From Acidimicrobiaceae bacterium (lineage in GTDB: Bacteria > Actinomycetota > Acidimicrobiia > Acidimicrobiales > Aldehydirespiratoraceae), in NCBI GenBank assembly GCA_009840695.1, contig VXNG01000043.1, forward strand, positions 1 to 40,799: DNA of 40,799 bases, read 5' to 3'. The first letter of the stretch is position 1. Each line of letters starts with the position of its first letter. This document shows positions 31,755-39,600 of this stretch, one piece after another. The notes below the pieces were generated by a model. That model worked only from the letters and a program-made list of their open reading frames with translations. It searched no databases and was not told where the DNA came from. The position numbers and the translations under genes are program-made.

Positions 31755-33215
31755 ATGGCCACCGAGTTCCAGATGCCGAAGCTGGGCCTCACGATGGAGG
31801 CCGGCACCATCATCGGCTGGCATGTTGCCGACGGTGCGGAGGTCACTGAGGGTATGGCGGTGCTGGCCATCGAGACCGACAAGGTCGAGAGCGACGTCGA
31901 GGCCAGCGCTTCTGGCCGGCTCCATCAGATCGGAGCGCCGGGCGAGACCTTCGGTTGCGGGGCCCGCATCGGATGGTTCCTCGCTGAGGGGGAGGATCCG
32001 CCGGCAGCAGAGACGGCCGGCACAGCCGGTACAGCCCGCTCGCCGGCCGTCGCCTCCGGATCGGCGGTTGCCGCAGCGCCTGCAACGCCAGCCCTTGCCG
32101 CAAGAGGGGGCAAACCGGCCCGCGGCGACGGCGGCCGGATCCTCTCGTCGCCCAACGCCCGCCGCGTGGCCGCGGAGCTGGGCGTCGACATCGCCGCAGT
32201 CGCAGGCTCGGGCCCCGGCGGTCGCGTCGTCTCCGAGGACGTGCAGAGCTTCGCCGAGACGCTTCCGGCCCCGGTGCCCAGCACCGATACTCCGACAATG
32301 GCGACCGTCGCGGCCCGCCGGCTGGCAGACCTGCTGGGTGTCGACATCGCGGCCGTTCGCCGCACCGGCGTCGACCCGCGGATCACCCGCGACGATGTCG
32401 CCTCGCATGTCCGGCAGCAACTGGCCGGGGCCGGGCCCGCACCCGCCTCCACCCCACCTGGACAGGCGCCCGGACGGCGGCGGTCGGGGAGCCGGGCCCG
32501 TCCGTCCGGCTCTGGCACCGCATTGCCCCCGCCCTCGCAGACACCCATAGGAGTCGTTCCGATGCGGGGCATGCGCCGCACGATCGCGTCGCGGATGCAC
32601 GACTCGCTCCACGACATGGCCCAGCTCACCCTCACCATGGACGCAGCCATGGACCGGGTCGTGGCTGACCGCAGACGGCGGCAGGTCGACGGTGGCGCCC
32701 CCAGCTACACCGACTATGTGATCGCGGCGGTTGCCGCCGCGCTCGTCGAGCATCCGATAGTCAACAGCCAGATCACCGATGACGGCATCGCCCTGCTGCC
32801 CGAAGTCAACGTTGGGATGGCTGTGGCCCTCGACGACGGCCTTGTGGTCCCGGTCGTGCGGGGCGCGGACCGCCGGTCCATCACCGACATCAGCGTCGAG
32901 ACGGAGCGGCTGGCCGCGGCTGCTCGCTCCCGATCGCTGGGACTGGACGACTTCAAGGGGGCGACGTTCACGGTCACTGCGATGGGCATGTACGGCGTCG
33001 ACGCGTTCACCCCGATCATCAATCCGCCCAACACCGCCATCCTCGGCGTGGGCCGCATCCGGCGCGATGTGCATTGGGACGACGACGATCGGCCGGTGCC
33101 GCGACCCACCCTTACCCTCAGCCTCACCTGGGATCACCGCGCCTTCGACGGGGCACCGGCCGCCGAGTTCACCCGAACGGTCCGGGAGGTGCTCGAATCG
33201 TGGGGTGAGCGGTGA
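31755..33215 (+). CDS. Dihydrolipoamide acyltransferase (E2) with one lipoyl and two E1/E3-binding domains
   Basis: The protein has 486 aa from ATG 31755. Residues 1-80 are a lipoyl domain with the modified Lys43 in IETDKVESD. Two peripheral-subunit-binding domains follow, separated by Ala/Pro-rich linkers: SSPNARRVAAELGVDIAAV and ATVAARRLADLLGVDIAAV. The catalytic domain begins near PIGVVPMRGMRRTIASRM and ends with WDHRAFDGAPAAEF, whose His461 and Asp are catalytic. One binding domain is usual, so two are notable. It transfers the acyl group to CoA; E3 must come from elsewhere. Its stop overlaps the next start (GTGA). Confidence 0.93.
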   Translation: MATEFQMPKLGLTMEAGTIIGWHVADGAEVTEGMAVLAIETDKVESDVEASASGRLHQIGAPGETFGCGARIGWFLAEGEDPPAAETAGTAGTARSPAVASGSAVAAAPATPALAARGGKPARGDGGRILSSPNARRVAAELGVDIAAVAGSGPGGRVVSEDVQSFAETLPAPVPSTDTPTMATVAARRLADLLGVDIAAVRRTGVDPRITRDDVASHVRQQLAGAGPAPASTPPGQAPGRRRSGSRARPSGSGTALPPPSQTPIGVVPMRGMRRTIASRMHDSLHDMAQLTLTMDAAMDRVVADRRRRQVDGGAPSYTDYVIAAVAAALVEHPIVNSQITDDGIALLPEVNVGMAVALDDGLVVPVVRGADRRSITDISVETERLAAAARSRSLGLDDFKGATFTVTAMGMYGVDAFTPIINPPNTAILGVGRIRRDVHWDDDDRPVPRPTLTLSLTWDHRAFDGAPAAEFTRTVREVLESWGER

Positions 33216-35476
33216 TCCGAACCGCTCCGCTCGGCTTCACCTTCGCTGAGGCCACTGAGCTGGACATCTCGGATCGCCCCGGGCTGCTCGGAGGCAAGGG
33301 GGCCGCCCTGGTGCGGATGACCGAGCTGGGCCTGCCCGTACCGCCCGGCTTCGTCCTCACCACCGCGGCGTGCCGCGAGGTGCTCGAGGCGGGCTGGCAT
33401 GTCGCTCTCGACGACATGCTGGCGGCCGGGGTCTCGTGGATCGAACAGCAACTCGACCGCCGCCTCCGCGATCCCGAGGCACCCCTGCTGGTCAGCGTCC
33501 GCTCCGGGGCGCCGGTGTCGATGCCGGGGATGATGGACACGGTCCTCAACGTCGGCATGACCGATGCGGTGGCTGAGGCACTCTCGGCGCGCTCCGGAGT
33601 CGGCTTCTTCGGGTGGGACACCGCCCGGCGTTTCATCCAGTCCTACGCAGCCGTCGTGGCCACCGCCCCGGCCGGACTGGTAGGGCGCCTGTCGGCTGAG
33701 TGTCTGGGGCCTGACGAGGGGCGGTCGCTGCCACCGGGGGCACTGGCGGCCGCGACCCGGCAGCTGCGGGAGGAGCTCGCGGCCGCCGGGCACGACATAC
33801 CTGACGATCCGGTCACGCAGCTACAGCAGGCCGTCCGGGCCGTGTTCGCTTCGTGGAACTCCGAGCGAGCCATCCTCTACCGGCAGGTGGAGGGCATCCC
33901 TGACGACCTCGGCACCGCGGTGACCGTGCAGGCCATGACGTTCGGCAATCTCGGTGAGCGCTCGGGCACCGGTGTGGCCTTCAGCCGCGATCCCAGCACC
34001 GGCGAGCAGACTCTGGTGGGGGAGTTCCTGCCCGGCGCGCAGGGCGAGGATGTGGTGTCGGGCTCGTACTCGACCCGATCGCTCGCCGAGATGAGAACTC
34101 TGTGGCCGGAGGTGGCCGGTGAGCTCGCCGCGGCAGCCGCCCTGCTGGAGCGGGACATCGCCGACATCGCCGACATCGAGTTCACGGTCGAGGACGCCGT
34201 GCTGTGGCTGCTGCAGGTCCGTCCCGGCAAGCGGAGCCCGCGGGCCGCGCTTCGAACCGCCATCGACATGGCCGAGGACCCCGACTTTCCCCTCGACCGG
34301 GCCGGCGCGCTGGCCAGGGTCGAGCCGATTCTCGCCGATCCTCCCACCGCGCCCGCGCTCGAGCCGCCAGCTGCCGCGGCCGAGGTCCTGGCTGACGGCT
34401 TGGCCGCGTCGCCGGGTAGGGCCGTCGGTGTGGTCTGCACCGATGTCGACGAGACGCTGGCCCGGGCCGGGCGGGGCGAGCCGGTCATCCTGATCCGGCG
34501 GGAGACCTCGCCCGCGGACGTCGCCGGGATGGCCGAGGCCGCTGGACTGGTTACCACCCTGGGCGGGATCGTCTGCCACGCGGCGGTGGTGGCCCGATCG
34601 TGGGGCATCCCTGCGGTGGTGGGTGCAGCCGCAATTGAGGTCCGAGACGACGGCATTGTCGTGGCCGGCTCGCGTGTTGCCCGCGGTGAGACCGTCACGG
34701 TTGACGGCGACCGGGGCCTGCTGCTGCGGGGAGCACATCCCGGCAACCGGATCGAACTGGACGAGGTGCGGGTGCTGCGAGCCTGGCGAACGGAGCTCCA
34801 GCGGCCTTCCAGTTCCCGGACCGGCACTGAGTCGGGCCTCCAGGCCGGGCCCGGCCTTGATCCGGTAGAGGTTCGCCGCGTCGTCGGCTTGAAGGGAATG
34901 GCCTCGGCAGAGTCGCTGGCCGACGTGCTCGGCTGCCGGCCCGACCAGGCCGAAGCGGCCATCGCTGCCCTATCGGGCGAGGGGGCCGTCCAGGAGCTGT
35001 CCGGCGGGCGAGTCCGCCTCACTCCAGAGGCTCTGGCTGGAGTGGATGAGCTGTTCCGCCGTGACGCCGAGCGTCTCCGGACCGCGATAGAGCCCCTCAT
35101 GGACGGCTTCCATTCCGTCGACCGGGACTTCAAGGAGCTGGTCACGTCGTGGCAGATGCGCGTCGTCGACGGCGCCGAGGTCGTCAACGATCACACCGAC
35201 GCGGCCTACGACGACGCGGTGATCGTGCAGCTCCGAGACGGCATCCACCCCCGTGTCCTCGCGGTCGTCGAAGAGGTTTCGGCTGCCGAATCGCGCCTGG
35301 CCCGCTACGGCGAGCGCCTCACGGCGGCGCTGGAGGCGCTCCAGCGAGGCGACACCCAGATGATGGCCCACCCCCTGCGCGACAGCTACCACACCGTCTG
35401 GTTCGAGCTCCACGAGGAGCTGATCCGCCTCTGCGGGCGTACCCGCGCCTCGGAGGCGGCCGCAGGCCGAGCCTGA
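33212..35476 (+). CDS. PPDK-like protein: ATP-grasp plus phosphohistidine domain, without the PEP/pyruvate barrel
   Basis: The 754-aa protein starts at GTG 33212, coupled to E2. Residues 1-340 are the PPDK nucleotide-binding part (LLGGKGAALVRMTELGLPVPPGF, SVRSGAPVSMPGMMDTVLNVG, SGTGVAFSRDPSTGE). Residues about 390-500 are the swivelling domain with GGIVCHAAVVARSWGIPAVVG; His456 matches the phospho-His of PPDK (His455 in C. symbiosum). The C-terminal TIM barrel that binds pyruvate is missing. In its place is about 240 aa with a winged-helix-like segment (VRRVVGLKGMASAESLADVLG) and a helical segment (FKELVTSWQMRVVDG). M. tuberculosis PpdK is likewise truncated after the His domain. A phosphotransfer role to another protein is inferred. 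Confidence 0.88.
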   Translation: MIRTAPLGFTFAEATELDISDRPGLLGGKGAALVRMTELGLPVPPGFVLTTAACREVLEAGWHVALDDMLAAGVSWIEQQLDRRLRDPEAPLLVSVRSGAPVSMPGMMDTVLNVGMTDAVAEALSARSGVGFFGWDTARRFIQSYAAVVATAPAGLVGRLSAECLGPDEGRSLPPGALAAATRQLREELAAAGHDIPDDPVTQLQQAVRAVFASWNSERAILYRQVEGIPDDLGTAVTVQAMTFGNLGERSGTGVAFSRDPSTGEQTLVGEFLPGAQGEDVVSGSYSTRSLAEMRTLWPEVAGELAAAAALLERDIADIADIEFTVEDAVLWLLQVRPGKRSPRAALRTAIDMAEDPDFPLDRAGALARVEPILADPPTAPALEPPAAAAEVLADGLAASPGRAVGVVCTDVDETLARAGRGEPVILIRRETSPADVAGMAEAAGLVTTLGGIVCHAAVVARSWGIPAVVGAAAIEVRDDGIVVAGSRVARGETVTVDGDRGLLLRGAHPGNRIELDEVRVLRAWRTELQRPSSSRTGTESGLQAGPGLDPVEVRRVVGLKGMASAESLADVLGCRPDQAEAAIAALSGEGAVQELSGGRVRLTPEALAGVDELFRRDAERLRTAIEPLMDGFHSVDRDFKELVTSWQMRVVDGAEVVNDHTDAAYDDAVIVQLRDGIHPRVLAVVEEVSAAESRLARYGERLTAALEALQRGDTQMMAHPLRDSYHTVWFELHEELIRLCGRTRASEAAAGRA

Positions 35477-35504
35477 CCCCGACCTCCCAATCCGCGTAGG
35501 GCCT

Positions 35505-37223
35505 CTACGGCAGGGCGTCGATGGTGACGGTGCCGGCGGTGCCGTCGACGGTGACGGTGGCTCCGTCCGGAATGACGAGCGTCGCGTCCGGCACCGACGC
35601 CACGCACGGGATGCCGAGTTCGCGGCTCACGATCGAGGCATGGCTGGCCGGAGCCCCGACGTTGGTTACCACCGCACCGGCGGCCAGGAACAGCGGCGTC
35701 CAAGACGGGTCGGTCTGCACCGTGACCATGATCTCGCCCGGCCCCAGCGCGGAGGGGTCGTGAGGGTCGAGGACTACGCGGGCAACGCCGCTCACCGTGC
35801 CCGGTGAGCAGGCCGCGCCGGTCAGCACCGAGCCTGCCTCCGCCGCCGCCAGGACCGCCTCAGCCTTCCGGGGCCAATCGCTGACCGGCGGCGCCTGGTG
35901 GGTGATGATGAACGGCGGTTCCAGGTCGTAGAGGCTCCGGTGCTCGGCCTCGCGTTGAGCCAGCGCCGGGCCGAAGGAGCTCGGGTCGGCCAGGAAGTCG
36001 TCCAGCTCGGCCTCCAGCAGCATGTAGATCTGGCCCGGCGACTCGATGTGGCCCGCCTCCGCCATCCGGCGGCCCAGCTCGTCGAAGCACATCCGGGCCT
36101 CGTGGATGACCCGGATGTTGGTGCACTTCGAGCGCTCCCGTGCGGCCAGGAAGATCCCCGACGACTTCATGCCGGCCCGGAACGTCTCGAGTGTCTCCTC
36201 GTTGTCGGCCAGGAGCTCCTCGATCTCGGCCGCGATGCCGGCCCGCTCGGCCGCCTTGCGCTCCAGCGCGGTGACCGGGTCGGCGTCGTCGGACTGCCGC
36301 CGCAGGACGTCGAGCTGGGCATAGGCGAGGCCAGGGTTCGTCTCGTAGCTCTCGGCGCCCGGGTCCCACTCGTTGGGTCCCCGGGAGCCGTGGTTGTACA
36401 GGAAGACGTCGAAGGCATCGCCGAATTCTGTGCCCGCCAGCCGTTTGCCCAGGCCGTCCCGGCCGGCGTCGAACTCCGCGGTCAGCTGGTCGCTGGATCG
36501 GATCATCCGTGACAGCACCCACAGCTCGCGGGCGATGTCGGCCGAGTCGACGTCGCCGATGCCGGTGATGAGCCTCAGGCTGTCGTCGGGCCGCCCCAAC
36601 TCGGCCACCACCGCGGCGATGGTTCCCGGCCCGAACGACGCCCCCAGCGACGAGGTGACGTGATGCTTGAAGTTGTCAACCATCTGGGGTTGCAGCGATC
36701 GCGCCCGGGCCACCAGATCCTCGTTCGAGACGGTGGCCAGATCAGGCCGCTCGTCCCGGATGCGCTTGGCCGTTTCCTGCTGGTCGAGCACCGGCTGGTG
36801 GACGTCGGTGGACATCACGTATCCGGCGGTCTCGGTGAGCTTCTGGGAGTGGTGCTCGCTCTCGTGCCACGGCTTGGGCACGTACGGGGGAACGTCGGGG
36901 TGCTCGTCGAAGTAGGCCTCGTCGATCTGCTCGGGGGAGGCGCCGGGCATGCGCACACCCAGCAGCCGGGCCTGGGTCAGCGAGTTGTAGAAGTAGCCGC
37001 CGAAGAGCCCGAAGCACTCCGGCGGATCGCCGTACTCGTCGGCGTCGAACACCCCGAAGGTCGCGAACCCCTCGCGGCAGCCCAGGACCACGCCCGACTC
37101 CCAACAGAACGTCCAGCCCAGAGGAGTGACCGGGTCGGCCAGCACCTCGCCGGCATTGGCCCTGGTGTAGTCGGGGAACCTCTCGGTCGGAACGCGGTCG
37201 ATGATCCAGCGGTCACCAAGCAT
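35505..37223 (-). CDS. PEP-utilising-enzyme mobile-domain protein without ATP-grasp domain
   Basis: The protein has 572 aa from ATG 37223, with AAGGAGGC upstream. Residues about 1-440 are a helical region related to the central part of PEP synthase / rifampicin-phosphotransferase-like proteins (HGSRGPNEWDPGAESYE, LYNHGSRGPNEW). The C-terminal domain is the phosphohistidine carrier: VVTNVGAPASHASIVSRELGIPCV, His528. An N-terminal ATP-grasp is absent. Known relatives need a separate ATP-binding partner, as in phenylphosphate synthase. The convergent 33212 gene, 28 bases away at its 3' end, has an ATP-grasp domain. Interaction is a hypothesis. The SDR at 37262 is upstream in the same operon. Confidence 0.85.
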   Translation of the reverse strand: MLGDRWIIDRVPTERFPDYTRANAGEVLADPVTPLGWTFCWESGVVLGCREGFATFGVFDADEYGDPPECFGLFGGYFYNSLTQARLLGVRMPGASPEQIDEAYFDEHPDVPPYVPKPWHESEHHSQKLTETAGYVMSTDVHQPVLDQQETAKRIRDERPDLATVSNEDLVARARSLQPQMVDNFKHHVTSSLGASFGPGTIAAVVAELGRPDDSLRLITGIGDVDSADIARELWVLSRMIRSSDQLTAEFDAGRDGLGKRLAGTEFGDAFDVFLYNHGSRGPNEWDPGAESYETNPGLAYAQLDVLRRQSDDADPVTALERKAAERAGIAAEIEELLADNEETLETFRAGMKSSGIFLAARERSKCTNIRVIHEARMCFDELGRRMAEAGHIESPGQIYMLLEAELDDFLADPSSFGPALAQREAEHRSLYDLEPPFIITHQAPPVSDWPRKAEAVLAAAEAGSVLTGAACSPGTVSGVARVVLDPHDPSALGPGEIMVTVQTDPSWTPLFLAAGAVVTNVGAPASHASIVSRELGIPCVASVPDATLVIPDGATVTVDGTAGTVTIDALP

Positions 37224-37261
37224 GGGGCCTCCTTGAGATCGGTGAGACTCGGTGCGCCAAC

Positions 37262-38041
37262 TCAGGCCAGGAGGCTGCCTCCGTGGAGGTCGAGGACGGC
37301 GCCGTTTATCCCGCCCCCGACGTCGGTGCAGACATGGATGGCCATGGCCGCGACCTCATCGACGGTGTTCAGGCGCTTGATCGAGGCCAGCTGCGCGTAG
37401 GTGTCGAGGAACTCCTCGTAGGTGATTCCCATGGCCTCGGCAGCTTGGGGCCCGGCCGTCTTCATGATGTCGGTCTCGATGGCACCGGGGCACAGCACGT
37501 TGCAGGTGATCCCCACCGGGCCGTACTCGAAGGCGACGGCCCGGGTGAGCCCGATGATGGCGTGCTTGTTGGTGATGTAGTGCGAGATAGCGGCCTTGTC
37601 GGCCTGGCGGCCCTCCACCGACGAGATGTTGATGATGCGGCCCCAGCCGTTCTTCTCCATGGTCTGCAGGGCCCGCCGGGTGCCCCAGAACGTGGGGTTG
37701 AGGCACCAGTTCAGGCACTCCTCCCAGGCCGCGTCCTCCAGTTGGGCCACCGGCGCGAAGCCCGAGGACCCGCCGGCGTTGTTGACCATGATGTCGATGG
37801 TGCCGAAGGTCTCGACGGTGGTGTCGACCAGCCGGTTCACCGCCTCCTGCTGCTGGATGTCGCCCTGCACGAAGATCGCCCGGTCGCCCGCATCCATCTC
37901 CGCCAGCGCCTGCGCACCCTTCTCCTCGGAGCGGCTGCACACCGCGACCTTCCCGCCCTCGTCGATGATCGCGCCGGCGATGGCCCGCCCGATCCCGCGG
38001 GTGCCTCCGGTGACGGCGGCGACTTTGCCTTCGAGTCTCAT
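37262..38041 (-). CDS. Short-chain dehydrogenase/reductase (SDR)
   Basis: The protein has 259 aa from ATG 38041, with AAGGAGGAG upstream. Motifs are TGGTRGIG (cofactor), NNAGG, INISSVEG and the YxxxK of HYITNKHA; NGAVLDLHGG is at the C-terminus. It is the first gene of a two-gene operon with the phosphohistidine protein (38 bases apart). The sequence clearly differs from the other three SDRs in the window, so it is not a recent duplicate. Substrate unknown. Confidence 0.92.
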   Translation of the reverse strand: MRLEGKVAAVTGGTRGIGRAIAGAIIDEGGKVAVCSRSEEKGAQALAEMDAGDRAIFVQGDIQQQEAVNRLVDTTVETFGTIDIMVNNAGGSSGFAPVAQLEDAAWEECLNWCLNPTFWGTRRALQTMEKNGWGRIINISSVEGRQADKAAISHYITNKHAIIGLTRAVAFEYGPVGITCNVLCPGAIETDIMKTAGPQAAEAMGITYEEFLDTYAQLASIKRLNTVDEVAAMAIHVCTDVGGGINGAVLDLHGGSLLA

Positions 38042-38181
38042 GGACTCCTCCTTGATTGTGTTGATGGAGAACTGGGTTCAGGGAGCTGAGCGAACAGGCC
38101 GCAGACTAGTTACAGGCCGGTGCGGCCCGCCTCATGGGCGCCCTCTCGGCCCAGCCCGGAATCTTGATCGGACCTATGAAT

Positions 38182-38206
38182 GATTGCATGCAATCGAGCG
38201 ATTGCA
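38182..38206. promoter_or_regulatory. Operator-like palindrome GATTGCATGCAATC with a third half-site
   Basis: GATTGCATGCAATC is a perfect 14-base palindrome; the half-site GATTGCA recurs at 38200-38206. It lies in the 285-base gap between the divergent SDR (38041, minus) and the SnoaL-like gene (38327, plus). The rest of the gap holds no recognisable gene. A regulator of both genes probably binds here. Confidence 0.55.
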
Positions 38207-38326
38207 CAAACGTAACTCGCGCCGCGCTTGACGCCTATTTCGTAGGTCTATACGGTCCTGATCGCACAGGTCTGGCATTTGTCCGACATATGACTCCAAA
38301 ACCCAACGACGTGAAGGAGAAGCGCT

Positions 38327-38758
38327 GTGTCAGAGTTCAACGACCTTGAGGCCATTCGCCGGCTTACCTACGAATACGCCATGGCGGTGGACACGATGCA
38401 GCTCGACAAGCTGGTCGACCTCTTCGTTCCCGAGGCCGTCTTCGATCCAGGACCGGGCGGCGTGCCGGTGATGAACGACCGTGACGAGATCGAGGCGTTC
38501 TTCAAGGCGACCTTCGAGGGATCCCGCAATCTGTACCACCTGACGTCCAACCACATCATCGACGTGGACGGCGATTCGGCCACCGGAACGGTCTACTACG
38601 CCGCGTCGGGCATCACCGCCGACGGGGCGAGCTTCGGCGCCAACGGGTACTACGGAGACACATACGTGCGGACCGCTGACGGCTGGAAATTCCTGCGCCG
38701 CGAGGCGGCTGCCCTGCTCGATCCCGACTACAGCGACTGGGACCAGGCCGAAGGCTGA
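38327..38758 (+). CDS. SnoaL-like / NTF2-fold protein
   Basis: The protein has 143 aa from GTG 38327, with AAGGAGA 6 bases upstream (38314-38320), which decides the start. The NTF2 pattern is clear: LEAIRRLTYEYAMAVDTMQLDKLVDLF, PVMNDRDEIEAFFKATFEGSRNLYHLTSNHIIDVDGDSATG, GYYGDTYVRTADGWKFLRREAAALL. The His-containing LTSNHIIDVDGD segment is typical of SnoaL_4-like proteins and some ring-hydroxylase beta relatives. It is a single-gene unit, divergent from the SDR/phosphohistidine operon. Function unassigned. Confidence 0.87.
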   Translation: MSEFNDLEAIRRLTYEYAMAVDTMQLDKLVDLFVPEAVFDPGPGGVPVMNDRDEIEAFFKATFEGSRNLYHLTSNHIIDVDGDSATGTVYYAASGITADGASFGANGYYGDTYVRTADGWKFLRREAAALLDPDYSDWDQAEG

Positions 38759-38838
38759 ACCCGTCGGGCCGCGGCGCCATAGCAGCCGACACCAAGCCTC
38801 CCTACACCAACACACAACCTGCCCGGAGGGCGTCATGG

Positions 38839-39183
38839 TCAGTCTGGGGTGTCGGGGCCTCGCTTGGCGGGCAGCTCGACGAGGATCTGGCCGTCGCGTA
38901 CTTCCAGCGCGTAGCGGGGCTGGTAGCGCTCCCGGGCCGTGCAGTACCCGGTGGTGACCTCGTAGGCCCACTGGTGGCCGGCGCACACCAGCCGGGTGCC
39001 CAGCATCACGCCCTCGTTGAGCTTGCGGCCCCGGTGGATGCACACGTTGGACAGGGCCACCGGCTCGCCGTCGTTCCACAGCAGCAGGATCTCGTGGCGG
39101 TGCAGGTGCACGACGAGCTTGCCCGCCGCGGCCAGCTCCTCCGCGGTGGCTTCCGTCTCGAACCATCCCCTGGGTGCCGCCAT
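38839..39183 (-). CDS. Rieske-type [2Fe-2S] ferredoxin
   Basis: The protein has 114 aa from ATG 39183. The cluster motif is Cys48-x-His50 and Cys67-x2-His70 (CIHRG, CAGHQWAY) within one small domain, the size and layout of soluble Rieske ferredoxins. No catalytic iron domain is present, so it is an electron carrier and not an oxygenase. It is the third gene of the minus-strand HDO operon, 27 bases after the plant-type ferredoxin. It may feed electrons to the HDO or to the Rieske oxygenases of the island, whose own ferredoxin and reductase are missing. Confidence 0.9.
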   Translation of the reverse strand: MAAPRGWFETEATAEELAAAGKLVVHLHRHEILLLWNDGEPVALSNVCIHRGRKLNEGVMLGTRLVCAGHQWAYEVTTGYCTARERYQPRYALEVRDGQILVELPAKRGPDTPD

Positions 39184-39210
39184 GGCTCAGCCGCCCCGAA
39201 GCTCAGCAGC

Positions 39211-39564
39211 TCAGCCGGTGCCGGCCCAGCCCGTCCGGGACGCGCCGCCGGTGCCAGGTTCGTCGTCGAGTCCCACCTGGTCGGGATCCCAGCTGAAGGT
39301 CACGTCGCCGCGGGTGTAGGTCTGGCAGGCCAGGCGGTAGCCCTCATCCACCAGCTGGTCCAGCCGGGCCCGCTCCCGTCGCCGGGGCGGGTCGAGGTTC
39401 TCGGCCCCCTCCTCGACCACCAGGCGGTCAGTGCCGCAGTTGCCGCTGGCGCACTGCCACGGCACGTCTATGCCCTCCCGGATGGCCATCCGCAGCACAT
39501 TCACCTCTTCGCCCTCGGCGAACTCTACGTACTGGTCGGCCGTCCTGAAGTAGATGCGCGGCAC
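39211..39564 (-). CDS. Plant-type [2Fe-2S] ferredoxin-like protein with Asp in place of one cluster Cys
   Basis: The protein has 117 aa from GTG 39564. The fold pattern (IYFRTADQYVEFAEGEEVNVLRMAIREGIDVPWQC) is that of the plant/mammal-type ferredoxin. The cluster loop reads CASGNCGTD: Cys38-x4-Cys43-x2-Asp46, with Cys80 in RLACQTY. The canonical third Cys is thus Asp. Either Asp ligates the cluster, or the cluster is altered or lost. The C-terminal GTGGASRTGWAGTG tail is flexible. It sits 36 bases after the HDO gene and 27 before the Rieske ferredoxin. Confidence 0.85.
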   Translation of the reverse strand: MPRIYFRTADQYVEFAEGEEVNVLRMAIREGIDVPWQCASGNCGTDRLVVEEGAENLDPPRRRERARLDQLVDEGYRLACQTYTRGDVTFSWDPDQVGLDDEPGTGGASRTGWAGTG

Positions 39565-39600
39565 GCTGATCAGAGCCCCGCGCTCGAACTCGACCCGCTA

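Noticed and set aside
33212..37223. Naming the pair as phenylphosphate synthase
   Set aside because: The genes are convergent, not one operon, the ATP-grasp protein already has its own His domain, and no phenylphosphate carboxylase genes are present.
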